Shown here: one piece after another, positions 10,611-18,165 of the stretch
Numbering within the stretch: the stretch's first letter is position 1
Layout of the letters: each line of letters starts with the position of its first letter
Assembly: GCA_023460615.1 (NCBI GenBank)
Contig: JAEWPL010000181.1
Location: 1 to 22,144 of the forward strand
Source: Pseudomonadota bacterium
GTDB taxonomy: Bacteria; Pseudomonadota; Gammaproteobacteria; Enterobacterales; Succinivibrionaceae
Length of the DNA stretch: 22,144 nt
Direction of reading: 5' to 3'
The notes under the pieces: generated by a model
The model's database searches: none
Seen by the model: the letters and a program-made list of their open reading frames with translations, nothing else
What the model was told of the DNA's origin: nothing
Position numbers and translations under genes: made by a program

Positions 10611-12101
10611 TTAAAAATCTACACCCATGACTTTTTCGTCATAAATCTGTTCAAGTACGTATCTTTCATAGCGTAGGTGAGGGGAAGCTATCTTGTGGTA
10701 CTTTACTAAATCACGAGTTTTCTGATCGTAAGAAATGGAGTTAGTGTAGAACACAAAAGGAACTCTAACACCTGATTTAGTATGCATAAAGCCCATTAGG
10801 TTAGAGACGTTTTGAATAGTACCTGTTTTAGCTGTTACGTTCTTAGCTAAAGGAGGATTTCTAGTAGATGCTCTCCAATGTAAAGTACCCGACTCATCAG
10901 CAACAGGTAAGAGCTTTATGAAATCTAGCTTTTGATCGTTTTTGTTGATGAACTCTAGAATTTCAAGCATCTTATGAGGTGTTACTAAGTTGTGAGGGGA
11001 TAGACCATTACCATCTACAAGATAAGTATTACCTAAATTGATGTTAGCGTAACGATTTAGTACTTGGCGTAGTGCATTTACAGTACGGTGATAGGTGGCT
11101 GGCAATTTATAAAATTCAGCAGCAACAGTTTTAGCAATAGCATCTGCGTACAAGTTATTAGACTTGTGCAACATGTATTTGGTAAGTTCACTTAAAGATT
11201 TTGATTCAATGGATCCTACAGTTTGGTAACCTTCTTGTTCTGTTCTTGCAAGTAAAATGCGTTTAAAACCAATCTTTTTCTCTTTTAAAATGATGTTAGT
11301 CCAGTCTACCGCCCACTGATCAGGATCTGAGACTGCTAAAGATAGTGGCCAAGGTTGATTATTACCAAGTACAGGTACACAACCTGTAATGTGGTACTGA
11401 TTTTTCATATAAAGTTGAGCTTGAAGTTCGCAGTTACCACCATAATTTGATTGCTTTACACCGATGGCATCAGACTCTAAAACAATAGGACTTGCGCTAT
11501 TTAGTTTAGCTGTAGCTACATTACCAATACCTTGAGGTTGTAATTGAGCAAACACGCAGTTTCTGTTGATAATGGCAGAGCCAGCTGGAGCTGTAAAACA
11601 AATAGGAGTGTCATCCCAAGACCAACCTTGACCTCTTGGCATACCTGCAAATCTACTGATATCTAAGATGACATCACCATCAATTCTTTTAACCCCAAAA
11701 TTAGCTAAGGTACCAATTAAAGTACGGTAGCTTCTTGAGGTAAAGCTTGGATCACCTACAAACTTAATTAGCACATTTGAATGCAGAGTGCCATTTTGAT
11801 CTACTACTACCTTACCTTGGCTAGTTACTTTGTTAGAAGCTACAGCAATATTGGTAATAAATTTGTAGTCATGACCTAAATAAAGAATAGCAGCTAAACC
11901 TGTAATTACCTTTAAGGTAGAAGCAGGGTGCATATAGGTGTCGTAATTTACACCATAGATTTTATTGTCATGTGGTTTTAAGTAAGCTACACCAACTTGA
12001 GAACCTTCAATTGGATTAGGGGAGGCATCAAGAGCGTAAGATTGAGTAGCAAAAAGTGAAATTGATAAACTTAAAAGAAGAGATTTTACGATGTTATTCA
12101 T
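10611..12101 (-). CDS. dacB: Serine-type D-Ala-D-Ala carboxypeptidase/endopeptidase, PBP4 (peptidase family S13)
   Basis: This periplasmic low-molecular-weight penicillin-binding protein trims or cleaves murein cross-links. The 496-aa precursor starts with a Sec signal peptide (basic MNNIVK, hydrophobic LLLSLSISLF, probable cleavage after SYA at residue 23). The three active-site motifs of the family are present: SxxK as STLK (Ser61, Lys64), SxN as SNN (314-316) and KTG (425-427). The long insert between motifs 1 and 2 is typical of S13 enzymes, and the length is normal. The ATG at 12101 is preceded by AAGG about 9 nt upstream, which lies inside a 16-bp palindrome (12110-12125). The gene has its own terminator. 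Confidence 0.95.
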   Translation of the reverse strand: MNNIVKSLLLSLSISLFATQSYALDASPNPIEGSQVGVAYLKPHDNKIYGVNYDTYMHPASTLKVITGLAAILYLGHDYKFITNIAVASNKVTSQGKVVVDQNGTLHSNVLIKFVGDPSFTSRSYRTLIGTLANFGVKRIDGDVILDISRFAGMPRGQGWSWDDTPICFTAPAGSAIINRNCVFAQLQPQGIGNVATAKLNSASPIVLESDAIGVKQSNYGGNCELQAQLYMKNQYHITGCVPVLGNNQPWPLSLAVSDPDQWAVDWTNIILKEKKIGFKRILLARTEQEGYQTVGSIESKSLSELTKYMLHKSNNLYADAIAKTVAAEFYKLPATYHRTVNALRQVLNRYANINLGNTYLVDGNGLSPHNLVTPHKMLEILEFINKNDQKLDFIKLLPVADESGTLHWRASTRNPPLAKNVTAKTGTIQNVSNLMGFMHTKSGVRVPFVFYTNSISYDQKTRDLVKYHKIASPHLRYERYVLEQIYDEKVMGVDF

Positions 12102-12109
12102 TTTTTAAA

Positions 12110-12125
12110 TACCTTATCTAAGGTA
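12110..12125. promoter_or_regulatory. Palindrome covering the dacB ribosome binding site
   Basis: TACCTTA-TC-TAAGGTA has two perfect 7-bp arms. On the minus strand the distal arm contains AAGGT, the Shine-Dalgarno of dacB, about 9 nt before its ATG. It could be a protein operator within the leader or a small RNA hairpin masking the ribosome binding site. Confidence 0.5.
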
Positions 12126-12305
12126 CAAAATTCAGCGTTTTTACAAAAAAATAAAGCTCCTTATGATACATCAGATAACGATAGTATTAAAGTGACTTAA
12201 AAGTTTTCAAAAGTCTTTGAGCTTTTAAATCCTAAATTTAGTGATCTTGATTTAATCATAGGATTATAAAAGCACTTGATGCTAAGCATAGATCGGAAAA
12301 TATGG

Positions 12306-12340
12306 TAAAATCTAACAAATTTTAAAACGCTTTGAAGCGT
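12306..12340 (+). promoter_or_regulatory. Candidate fabV -10 element and leader palindrome
   Basis: TAAAAT at 12306-12311 is a plausible -10 element, but no convincing -35 is seen. Downstream, ACGCTT-TG-AAGCGT (12327-12340) is a perfect inverted repeat ending just before the fabV Shine-Dalgarno AGGAG. It may be an operator or a small leader hairpin. FabR/FadR-like control of fatty-acid genes is known in gammaproteobacteria, but this motif is not a recognisable site for either. Confidence 0.35.
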
Positions 12341-12355
12341 ATGAGGAGAAAATTC

Positions 12356-13558
12356 ATGATTATTGAACCAAAAGCACGTGGTTTTATTTGTGTAACCACT
12401 CATCCTACCGGTTGTGATGCTAATGTTTTACAGCAAATCAATCTAGTAAAGAGTAAGGGTGCTATTGCAAATGGTCCTAAAAAGGTATTAGTAATCGGTG
12501 CTTCAACAGGTTACGGTTTAGCTTCCCGTATCAGTGCAGCTTTCGGCTCTGGTGCTGCAACTATCGGTGTATTCTTTGAAAAAGCAGGTACTGAAAAGCG
12601 TCCTGGTACTGCAGGTTGGTACAACACCGCTGCTTTTACTAAATACGCAAAAGAAGCTGGCTTATATGCCCATAACATCAATGCTGATGCTTTCTCAGAT
12701 GAGTGCCGTGCTAAGACTATTGAAGTTATCAAGCGTGATTTAGGTAAAGTTGATTTAGTAGTTTATTCTCTAGCAGCTCCTGTTCGTAAGATGCCAAAGA
12801 CAGGCGAAGTTGTAAGATCATCTTTAAAGCCAATTGGTCAAACCTATACCTCAACCGCTATTGATACTAATAAGAATGAAATTATCACCGCTTCTTTAGA
12901 GCCAGCAACTCAAGAAGAAATCGACAATACAGTTAAGGTAATGGGCGGTCAAGATTGGGAATTATGGATTGAAGCTTTAAAAGATGCTGATGTTCTAGCT
13001 GAAGGTTGTAAGACTGTAGCTTACAGCTACATCGGTACTGAAATCACTTGGCCTATTTACTGGCACGGTGCTTTAGGTAAGGCTAAAGAGGACTTAGATA
13101 GAGCTGCTAAAGCAAACCGTCAAAGACTTGAAGGTCTAAAGGGCGATGCTAAAGTTGCTGTATTAAAGAGTGTGGTAACTCAAGCTTCTTCAGCTATTCC
13201 TGTAATGCCTTTATACATCTCACTATGCTTTAAGGTAATGAGAGAGAAGGGTACTTACGAGTCAGTAATTGAGCATATCTTTAGAATGTTCTCACAATCA
13301 ATTTATGGCGATAAAGCTGAGATTGATAGTGAAGATCGTTTACGTATGGATTCTTGGGAATTGTCTTCAGACGTTCAAGGCAAGTGCAAAGAGCTATGGC
13401 AACAAGTTACTACTGAGAATCTATTTGAGATTTCTGATTACGCTGATTACAAGAAGCAATTCTTACAGTTATTCGGCTTCGAGGTTGAAGGCGTTGATTA
13501 CACTAAGGATGTAAATCCTGAAGTTGCTATCGACAACTTAGACAACCTAGTTGGCTAA
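12356..13558 (+). CDS. fabV: Enoyl-ACP (trans-2-enoyl-CoA) reductase, FabV type
   Basis: FabV carries out the last step of each fatty-acid elongation cycle, reducing trans-2-enoyl-ACP with NADH. It is a large SDR-related enzyme that is intrinsically tolerant to triclosan. The 400-aa protein opens with [20 protein letters not shown], a signature start of the family, and has the nucleotide-binding [11 protein letters not shown] (48-58) and YSLAAPVR. Its active site is Tyr-X8-Lys with Tyr235 and Lys244, at the same numbering as characterised FabV enzymes. The ATG at 12356 is chosen because AGGAG lies 7 nt upstream and the protein then starts where the family does; an in-frame TTG at 12332 would add eight unconserved residues. 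It is monocistronic with a strong terminator. No FabI is visible in this window. Confidence 0.96.
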   Translation: MIIEPKARGFICVTTHPTGCDANVLQQINLVKSKGAIANGPKKVLVIGASTGYGLASRISAAFGSGAATIGVFFEKAGTEKRPGTAGWYNTAAFTKYAKEAGLYAHNINADAFSDECRAKTIEVIKRDLGKVDLVVYSLAAPVRKMPKTGEVVRSSLKPIGQTYTSTAIDTNKNEIITASLEPATQEEIDNTVKVMGGQDWELWIEALKDADVLAEGCKTVAYSYIGTEITWPIYWHGALGKAKEDLDRAAKANRQRLEGLKGDAKVAVLKSVVTQASSAIPVMPLYISLCFKVMREKGTYESVIEHIFRMFSQSIYGDKAEIDSEDRLRMDSWELSSDVQGKCKELWQQVTTENLFEISDYADYKKQFLQLFGFEVEGVDYTKDVNPEVAIDNLDNLVG

Positions 13559-13576
13559 TCTTTAAAATTCATAATT

Positions 13577-13608
13577 AAACCTCTAAATGTAATGTTTAGA
13601 GGTTTTTT
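13577..13608 (+). terminator. Intrinsic terminator of fabV
   Basis: An 11-bp stem (13577-13587 with 13595-13605, built on AACCTCTAAA / TTTAGAGGTT) with a 7-nt loop runs directly into a TTTTTT tract. It lies 18 nt after the fabV stop and is a textbook rho-independent terminator. Confidence 0.9.
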
Positions 13609-13609
13609 A

Positions 13610-13967
13610 TTGCTTAACAACCATCATTTCAATTTTTTTATCCACTCTTTATTCTCTTTTTAATCTCAAAATTCTTGATATACCTAGTGTTTTAGTAGGT
13701 ATAACTACTAGCTATAGCTAAGTATAAAAAGATAGTATTATTAAAATGTTGCCTTAACCAAAAATTTACAATATTCTATAAACATCGAAAGGCAATAAAG
13801 AGAAAATATTATGAAAATCAATCTGTTACTTTATCGAATGTGTGTTTACTGTTGTTAGCAAGTACGAAAAAACAAAAGAACTTAATTTTTACATACCCTA
13901 GTTTGAAATTTTAAAAAATTATAAAAATTAAAAAATATTAATCTTTGATAAAGTAAAGGAATTCATT
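13610..13967 (+). promoter_or_regulatory. Porin upstream region: stacked palindromes, promoter and leader
   Basis: This gene-free stretch holds several elements. An inverted repeat TATACCTA-N9-TAGGTATA (13679-13703) overlaps a second, TAGTAG-N6-CTACTA (13693-13710), which is followed by a perfect 12-bp palindrome TAGCTATAGCTA (13709-13720). A promoter candidate TTAACC-17-TATAAA lies at 13754-13782; TTGCCT-17-TATTCT at 13749-13777 is an overlapping alternative. Transcription would start near 13789 and give a leader of about 180 nt that includes a micro-ORF (13811-13858). A second, A/T-rich promoter closer to the gene is possible around 13889-13920. The palindromes sit 35-75 bp upstream of the -35, a normal place for activator or repressor binding. 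Confidence 0.5.
13811..13858 (+). CDS. Possible 15-residue cysteine-rich leader peptide upstream of the porin
   Basis: An ATG at 13811, preceded by AAAGAG about 8 nt upstream, opens a 15-codon frame MKINLLLYRMCVYCC ending in TAG at 13856-13858. Three of the last five codons are TGT (Cys). It lies within the predicted porin leader, about 110 nt before the porin start. It could be a regulatory upstream ORF or a chance frame. No attenuator-type hairpin with a T-run is visible between it and the porin. Confidence 0.25.
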   Translation: MKINLLLYRMCVYCC

Positions 13968-15104
13968 ATGAAAAAGTCACAAATTTTAAAAACAGCTTTA
14001 GTTTTAGGCCTAGTTTTAGCAACCGCATCTGATGTAGCAAGTGCAGCTGCAGTTTACTCAAAGGATGGTACCACTTTGAATATCAATGGTCGTATCAGAG
14101 CACGTTTTAGTAACGGTGATGCAAAGGTAACTTTAGGTGCAGCAGGTAATGGCGATTCAACTTTAAAGAACAATGCTCGTTTTGGTGTAGATGGTCAAAC
14201 TAAAGTAAATGACAATCTAACTGCTTTCTTCTACGCACAATGGGATACCTCAGATGGTAATGACAGAGACAGTTTCAAATCTCGTGATCAATATGTAGGA
14301 GCTGACTTTGGTCAATTCGGTAAAGTAACCGCAGGTCGTTACTTAAGCCCTGTATACAATGTGCTATCAGGTACTGATGTTCACTTTGATTTTACCGGTA
14401 ATCATTTAGGTGATGCTAACCGTCGTGGCGGTCAATTTAAGTATACCTTTACAGCAAGTGGCTTTGAGGCAAATATCGCTTATCAAACTGCCATTGATGG
14501 TATCAATGTAGCTTCCTCTGAAAAGAAGAAATTTGATGTTGACTCAGGATATTCTGCAAGTGTTGGTTACACCTTTGATAATGTAGTATTTGGTCCTCTA
14601 GCTTTAAAATTAGGTTATGAATACTTAAAAGGTCAAGCTAATGACGATTTAGTTTCTCTTAAAAATGCTCAATATGACAATTTAGGTGTATTTGCAGCAG
14701 GTATCACTTGGGGAACCTACGCATCAGGTCCATATGCTGCAATCAGCTTTAGTAAATCTGATTATGACACTATTGAGAAGAAGGATGACTATAAGCTAGA
14801 AGCTTTTGAATCGGTATTTGGTTACGGCTTTGAAAATGGTCTATATGCAGACGTTGGCTATGTATGGCAGCAATTCTCACCAGAAGATCTAAAGACTAAT
14901 AAGAAGTTATCAACTGGTGGTATTCAAGCAGTAGCAGGTTGGAAGTTAGCACCTAACTTTGTAGTAGATGTTGAGTCATACTTTAACTTAAGCTCAGATG
15001 GTAAAACCTCTCGTGAAGCAACTGAAGATGATAAAGGTTACTACAAGGCAGCTTACTCAAATGGTGAGAAAGCAGTTAGTGTAAACGCAGTATACTTCCT
15101 ATAG
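13968..15104 (+). CDS. Outer-membrane porin, Gram-negative general porin family (OmpU/Porin_4-like)
   Basis: The 378-aa precursor has a Sec signal peptide (MKKSQILKTA..., cleavage probably after ASA at residue 26), followed by TLNINGRIRARF, the usual first beta strand of this porin family. Further family features are the repeated aromatic strand ends, the conserved SRDQYVGADFGQFGKVTAGR segment in the region leading to loop 3, and NLGVFAAGITWG-type strands. It should form a trimeric 16-stranded barrel for diffusion of small solutes. The C-terminal strand SVNAVYFL ends in Leu after Phe, whereas most porins end in Phe. The ATG at 13968 is preceded by AAAGGA. It is monocistronic, with a terminator at 15137-15164. 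Confidence 0.9.
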   Translation: MKKSQILKTALVLGLVLATASDVASAAAVYSKDGTTLNINGRIRARFSNGDAKVTLGAAGNGDSTLKNNARFGVDGQTKVNDNLTAFFYAQWDTSDGNDRDSFKSRDQYVGADFGQFGKVTAGRYLSPVYNVLSGTDVHFDFTGNHLGDANRRGGQFKYTFTASGFEANIAYQTAIDGINVASSEKKKFDVDSGYSASVGYTFDNVVFGPLALKLGYEYLKGQANDDLVSLKNAQYDNLGVFAAGITWGTYASGPYAAISFSKSDYDTIEKKDDYKLEAFESVFGYGFENGLYADVGYVWQQFSPEDLKTNKKLSTGGIQAVAGWKLAPNFVVDVESYFNLSSDGKTSREATEDDKGYYKAAYSNGEKAVSVNAVYFL

Positions 15105-15136
15105 TAAAAATACTTAAGTAAATTTCCTATAACAAT

Positions 15137-15164
15137 AAGCTCTGCTAAAAAGCGGGGCTTTTTT
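15137..15164 (+). terminator. Intrinsic terminator of the porin gene
   Basis: AAGCTCTGC (15137-15145) pairs with GCGGGGCTT (15152-15160), including two G-T wobbles, across a 6-nt A-rich loop. The stem continues into TTTTTT ending at 15164. It lies about 30 nt after the porin stop. Confidence 0.88.
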
Positions 15165-15252
15165 CATTTTTGAGTCCATTGACATACATTTTTCAGAATA
15201 AATAAAGCACAATACTAAAAGTAAACGGTTATTTTGTTAAGTGAGGACGAAC

Positions 15253-16419
15253 ATGTTTGATTACGATTTATTTATTCCAACTCATGTGATTTTTGGTAAA
15301 GGTAGAATAAAGGATTTACCATCACAATTATCAAAGTTTGGTCGTAAGGTATTATTAACTTACGGTGGTGGCTCTATCAAAAAGATTGGTCTTTATGATA
15401 CCGTTAAATCCTTGCTTAAAGATTTTGAAGTATTCGAGTTACCTGGTATTGAGCCTAATCCAAAGATTAGCTCTGTAAGAGATGGTGTAGCTATTTGTAA
15501 GAAAGCTAAGATTGACGTTATCTTGGCAGTAGGTGGAGGTAGCGTTATTGATGCCTCAAAGAATATTGCCTGTGGTGCCTGCTTTGATGGTGATCCTTGG
15601 GATCTGGTATTAGATTGTTCTAAAGTTGAAAAAGCACTGCCAATTGTAAGTGTGTTAACTCTTACTGCAACTGGTAGTGAATATGATGGCTCTGCGGTAA
15701 TTTCAAATCCTGAAACTAATGAGAAATTACCTTTATTTGGAACCGGCATTTTAGAGCCAAAAGTATCCTTCTTAGATCCTGAGTATACTTACTCAGTACC
15801 AAAGTCACAAACTATTGCAGGTGCTGCTGATATTATCTCTCATACCTTAGAGCAATACATCGTAAAGGATGGCAATATCCTTACTGATGCTATGTGCGAA
15901 GGTGTAATAAAAACTGTAATCAAATACACTAAGATTGCCATTGAAGATCCTTGCAACTATGAAGCAAGAGCTCAGTTAATGATGGTAAGCTCCTATGGTT
16001 GTAGTGGTAATTTAGCAACCGGTAGAACTCCATCTCCTTGGGTATGTCATGCCATTGAGCATGAAATTAGTGCTTACACAGATATTACACATGGCTATGG
16101 TTTAGCCATCATCACTCCTCATTGGATGAATTACTCTTTAAATGAGGATACAGTAGATAGGTTCTATCAATTTGCAGTTAATGTCTTTGATCTTGAGAAA
16201 TCCACTGACAAGATGAAGGTTGCTAAAGCTGGTATTGCAAAGTTAGCTGCATTCTACAAAGATGTAGGTCTTCCATCTACCTTATCAGAATTAAAGGTTG
16301 GCTCAGAACACTTTGAGGATATGGCAAATCATGTTTTAACTCATTGGCAACCTTTAGATACTGCTATTAGACCTGTTGATAAACAGGGAATTTTAGAGAT
16401 TTTAAAAGCAAGCTTGTAA
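15253..16419 (+). CDS. Iron-containing alcohol/aldehyde dehydrogenase, YqhD/butanol dehydrogenase type
   Basis: This cytoplasmic NAD(P)H-dependent oxidoreductase reduces aldehydes to alcohols; in fermenters such enzymes dispose of reducing power or detoxify aldehydes. The 388-aa protein starts MFDYDLFIPTHVIFGKGRI, characteristic of the YqhD/BdhA branch. It has the cofactor-binding GGGS (94-97) and LTLTATGSEYDGSAVI, plus four metal ligands Asp193, His197 (ADIISH), His266 (CHAIEHE) and His280 (THGYG), which match YqhD positions closely. The ATG at 15253 is chosen because AGGA lies 5 nt upstream; an in-frame GTG at 15241 overlaps that ribosome binding site. It is a single gene ending at a terminator. 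The physiological substrate is not deducible. Confidence 0.93.
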   Translation: MFDYDLFIPTHVIFGKGRIKDLPSQLSKFGRKVLLTYGGGSIKKIGLYDTVKSLLKDFEVFELPGIEPNPKISSVRDGVAICKKAKIDVILAVGGGSVIDASKNIACGACFDGDPWDLVLDCSKVEKALPIVSVLTLTATGSEYDGSAVISNPETNEKLPLFGTGILEPKVSFLDPEYTYSVPKSQTIAGAADIISHTLEQYIVKDGNILTDAMCEGVIKTVIKYTKIAIEDPCNYEARAQLMMVSSYGCSGNLATGRTPSPWVCHAIEHEISAYTDITHGYGLAIITPHWMNYSLNEDTVDRFYQFAVNVFDLEKSTDKMKVAKAGIAKLAAFYKDVGLPSTLSELKVGSEHFEDMANHVLTHWQPLDTAIRPVDKQGILEILKASL

Positions 16420-16430
16420 ACTAAGCTAAA

Positions 16431-16456
16431 AATAAGGAAGCAAAAGCTTCCTTATT
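16431..16456. terminator. Bidirectional terminator between the dehydrogenase and the ATPase gene
   Basis: AATAAGGAAGC (16431-16441) pairs perfectly with GCTTCCTTATT (16446-16456) across an AAAA loop. It serves the plus-strand dehydrogenase. On the minus strand the stem is followed by TTTTTA, and it contains the stop codon of the converging ATPase gene. Confidence 0.85.
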
Positions 16457-17819
16457 TATTAGGTGGAATTAAATTGTTAATGCTCTCAAGATCAAGATCT
16501 ATTTTAAAATTAGGAAGGTGATCTTTAAAAAACATTACCATATACCAAGGATAGTAGGTGATTTTATCAACCACCTCGATATTGCCTTTGCAAAATACAA
16601 TGCCTTCAGATATCTTCCATTCACTTACACTAAGCAAATTATTTAAAGCTGCATGACGATGATAATCGTTACCAGATTTTATCTCTACCGCAATAATTTG
16701 AGCTCCTTGTTGAACTACAAAGTCTACTTCCCCTATTTTCTGCTTATTAAAGTAATACAAATTAAATTGATTTGCTTTAAGATTAGTGGCAAATACATTT
16801 TCTAAAATAGAGCCTAAATTAACACTTAAATTACCAGTTAGAATTTGAAATTGGGCGTTATCTAAACTCTGATTACATAAAAGTCCGTTATCTGACGAAT
16901 ACAACTTAAAGTTTCTAGTTTGTAGGTTTACTTTTAAAGGTAAAACAGGTTCACTAACACTAAAACAAGGTAAGGCAACGCCGGCATCTTCAAGCCATGT
17001 AAAAGAGTCTTCATAATCTCTCATTTTCACATTTTTGTTGATAGATGATAATTTAAATTTTCGATTCTTATCGTTGAGAGATGCAGGAATTTGTTTAAAT
17101 ATATTTGTAATTTTATTTTTTCCAATAAGTGCATATTTTTGAATATCTTGTAGATAGAGTTCTAAAATATCATTTTGAGCTTGTTTTACCTTATTGATGT
17201 CCTTGTTTTCGATAAAAGACTTTACTGCTTTAGGCATACCGCCTACGACTGTGTAGTATCTGAATAATTCTAATAGTTTTTGGTGAATGGCTTCATGTAC
17301 TTTAGTTTTTCTCTCAAAGCATTGCTCTAAATACTCAAAAGTTTGTAAAGATAACTTATTTGCTAAACAGAATTCTTTAAAGGTCATTGGATACATGTGC
17401 AAAATTGTTTCGTATCCAACAGGAAAAGATGGGACTACTTTGTAATTAACTCCGAGTAAAGAGCCTGATTCAATGTAGTCATATTGTCCATCTTCAACTA
17501 AAAACTTAATTGCAGTTCTAGCGTTTGGACATTCTTGAATTTCGTCAAAAAAGATTAGAGTATTGCCTTTCTCTAAAGGTATTGGCGTATATGCTGAAAT
17601 AAGCATCAATATTGTTTGGGCATTTAAATTGCCATCAAAAATTTCTCTTGCTTTTGGATCTTCAAGAAAATTAAGTTCGATAAAGTTCTTGTAGTGCTCT
17701 CTAGCAAATTGCCTTATTAAGTAAGTCTTACCAATTTGCCTTGCTCCTGTTACGAGCAAAGCTCTTTTGTTTTCGGAGTTTTTCCAATTTATAAGATCTT
17801 CTGTTGCAGTTCTAAACAT
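16452..17819 (-). CDS. ATPase with AAA_14 and DUF4143 domains
   Basis: The 455-aa protein begins with an AAA_14 P-loop domain: Walker A GARQIGKT (25-32, Lys31) and Walker B LIFFDEIQE (88-96), then YIESGSLLGVNY and YPMTFKEFCLAN, both hallmarks of this group. The C-terminal half is DUF4143, ending in a nuclease-like core with GEVDFVV (Glu364, Asp366) and VEIKSG (Glu379, Lys381). It is soluble. The biological role of this widespread family is unknown; chromosomal islands and host-associated anaerobes often carry many copies. AAGGA precedes the ATG at 17819 by about 6 nt, and a promoter candidate lies at 17853-17881. The gene stands alone, is A/T-rich, and is not homologous to the ATPase at 5456-7120 beyond the P-loop and nuclease themes. 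Confidence 0.88.
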   Translation of the reverse strand: MFRTATEDLINWKNSENKRALLVTGARQIGKTYLIRQFAREHYKNFIELNFLEDPKAREIFDGNLNAQTILMLISAYTPIPLEKGNTLIFFDEIQECPNARTAIKFLVEDGQYDYIESGSLLGVNYKVVPSFPVGYETILHMYPMTFKEFCLANKLSLQTFEYLEQCFERKTKVHEAIHQKLLELFRYYTVVGGMPKAVKSFIENKDINKVKQAQNDILELYLQDIQKYALIGKNKITNIFKQIPASLNDKNRKFKLSSINKNVKMRDYEDSFTWLEDAGVALPCFSVSEPVLPLKVNLQTRNFKLYSSDNGLLCNQSLDNAQFQILTGNLSVNLGSILENVFATNLKANQFNLYYFNKQKIGEVDFVVQQGAQIIAVEIKSGNDYHRHAALNNLLSVSEWKISEGIVFCKGNIEVVDKITYYPWYMVMFFKDHLPNFKIDLDLESINNLIPPNK

Positions 17820-17852
17820 GGCTGGTCCTTGTTTATCATTAAAAAGGCATAA

Positions 17853-17881
17853 ATTATAGTGAAATAAGAAAAATATATAAA
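17853..17881 (-). promoter_or_regulatory. Candidate promoter of the AAA_14/DUF4143 ATPase gene
   Basis: On the minus strand TTTATA (17876-17881) and a perfect TATAAT (17853-17858) are 17 bp apart, giving a start near 17846, about 27 nt before the ATG. The ACAC array begins 20 bp upstream of the -35 element. Confidence 0.5.
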
Positions 17882-17900
17882 AATCGACTCTTATAAAAAT

Positions 17901-18101
17901 ACACTATTCACAGTACATATTATAGTATAAATAACACGAATTATTGAATATAATCAATGATAAAACACACTATTTTATAATTAAAATTGTTAGAAGAATA
18001 CACTAATTACTAATTCAATAATTTTAATAATTACACAATTTTATAGATTGATGAATATTATTAACACACAAATATTGAATATAGAAAGCAAAAAAATACA
18101 C
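17901..18101. repeat. Phased array of seven ACAC-containing motifs with 33-bp period
   Basis: The word ACAC starts at 17901, 17934, 17967, 18000, 18033, 18066 and 18098, giving intervals of 33, 33, 33, 33, 33 and 32 bp. No ACAC in this segment is independent of the register; the extra ones at 17965 and 18064 are part of ACACAC at in-register sites. The surrounding consensus is roughly AAYACACNAWT: position 8 of each unit is always T and position 6 is A in six of seven. The ~22 bp between motifs are A/T-rich and do not match one another. The gene-free stretch 17820-18198 contains this array, the ATPase promoter and the hairpin after folD, and nothing else I recognise. The period is close to three helical turns. 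Confidence 0.7.
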
Positions 18102-18165
18102 CTTTTTGAATATCAATTATCTTAAACTAGGCTTGATTGTGAGTTTAGGAAAGATAGATAGAATT

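Noticed and set aside
12332..12355. Upstream TTG start for fabV
   Set aside because: It lies inside a palindrome before the AGGAG ribosome binding site, and it adds residues not found in FabV proteins; the ATG at 12356 fits both signals.
12197..12403. Short minus-strand frame between dacB and fabV
   Set aside because: It overlaps the fabV start and promoter region, lacks a good ribosome binding site and resembles no known protein.
15241..15252. Upstream GTG start for the alcohol dehydrogenase
   Set aside because: The GTG overlaps the ribosome binding site of the better-placed ATG at 15253, which also matches the family N terminus.
17904..17912. DnaA-box-like CTATTCACA and AT-rich DNA suggesting a replication origin
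   Set aside because: Only one near-match to TTATNCACA is present; the other ACAC sites do not fit the box, and no origin-linked genes are adjacent.
17901..18101. Reading the ACAC array as a CRISPR array
   Set aside because: The conserved part is only about 8-11 bp, shorter than any CRISPR repeat, the copies vary, and no cas gene is nearby.
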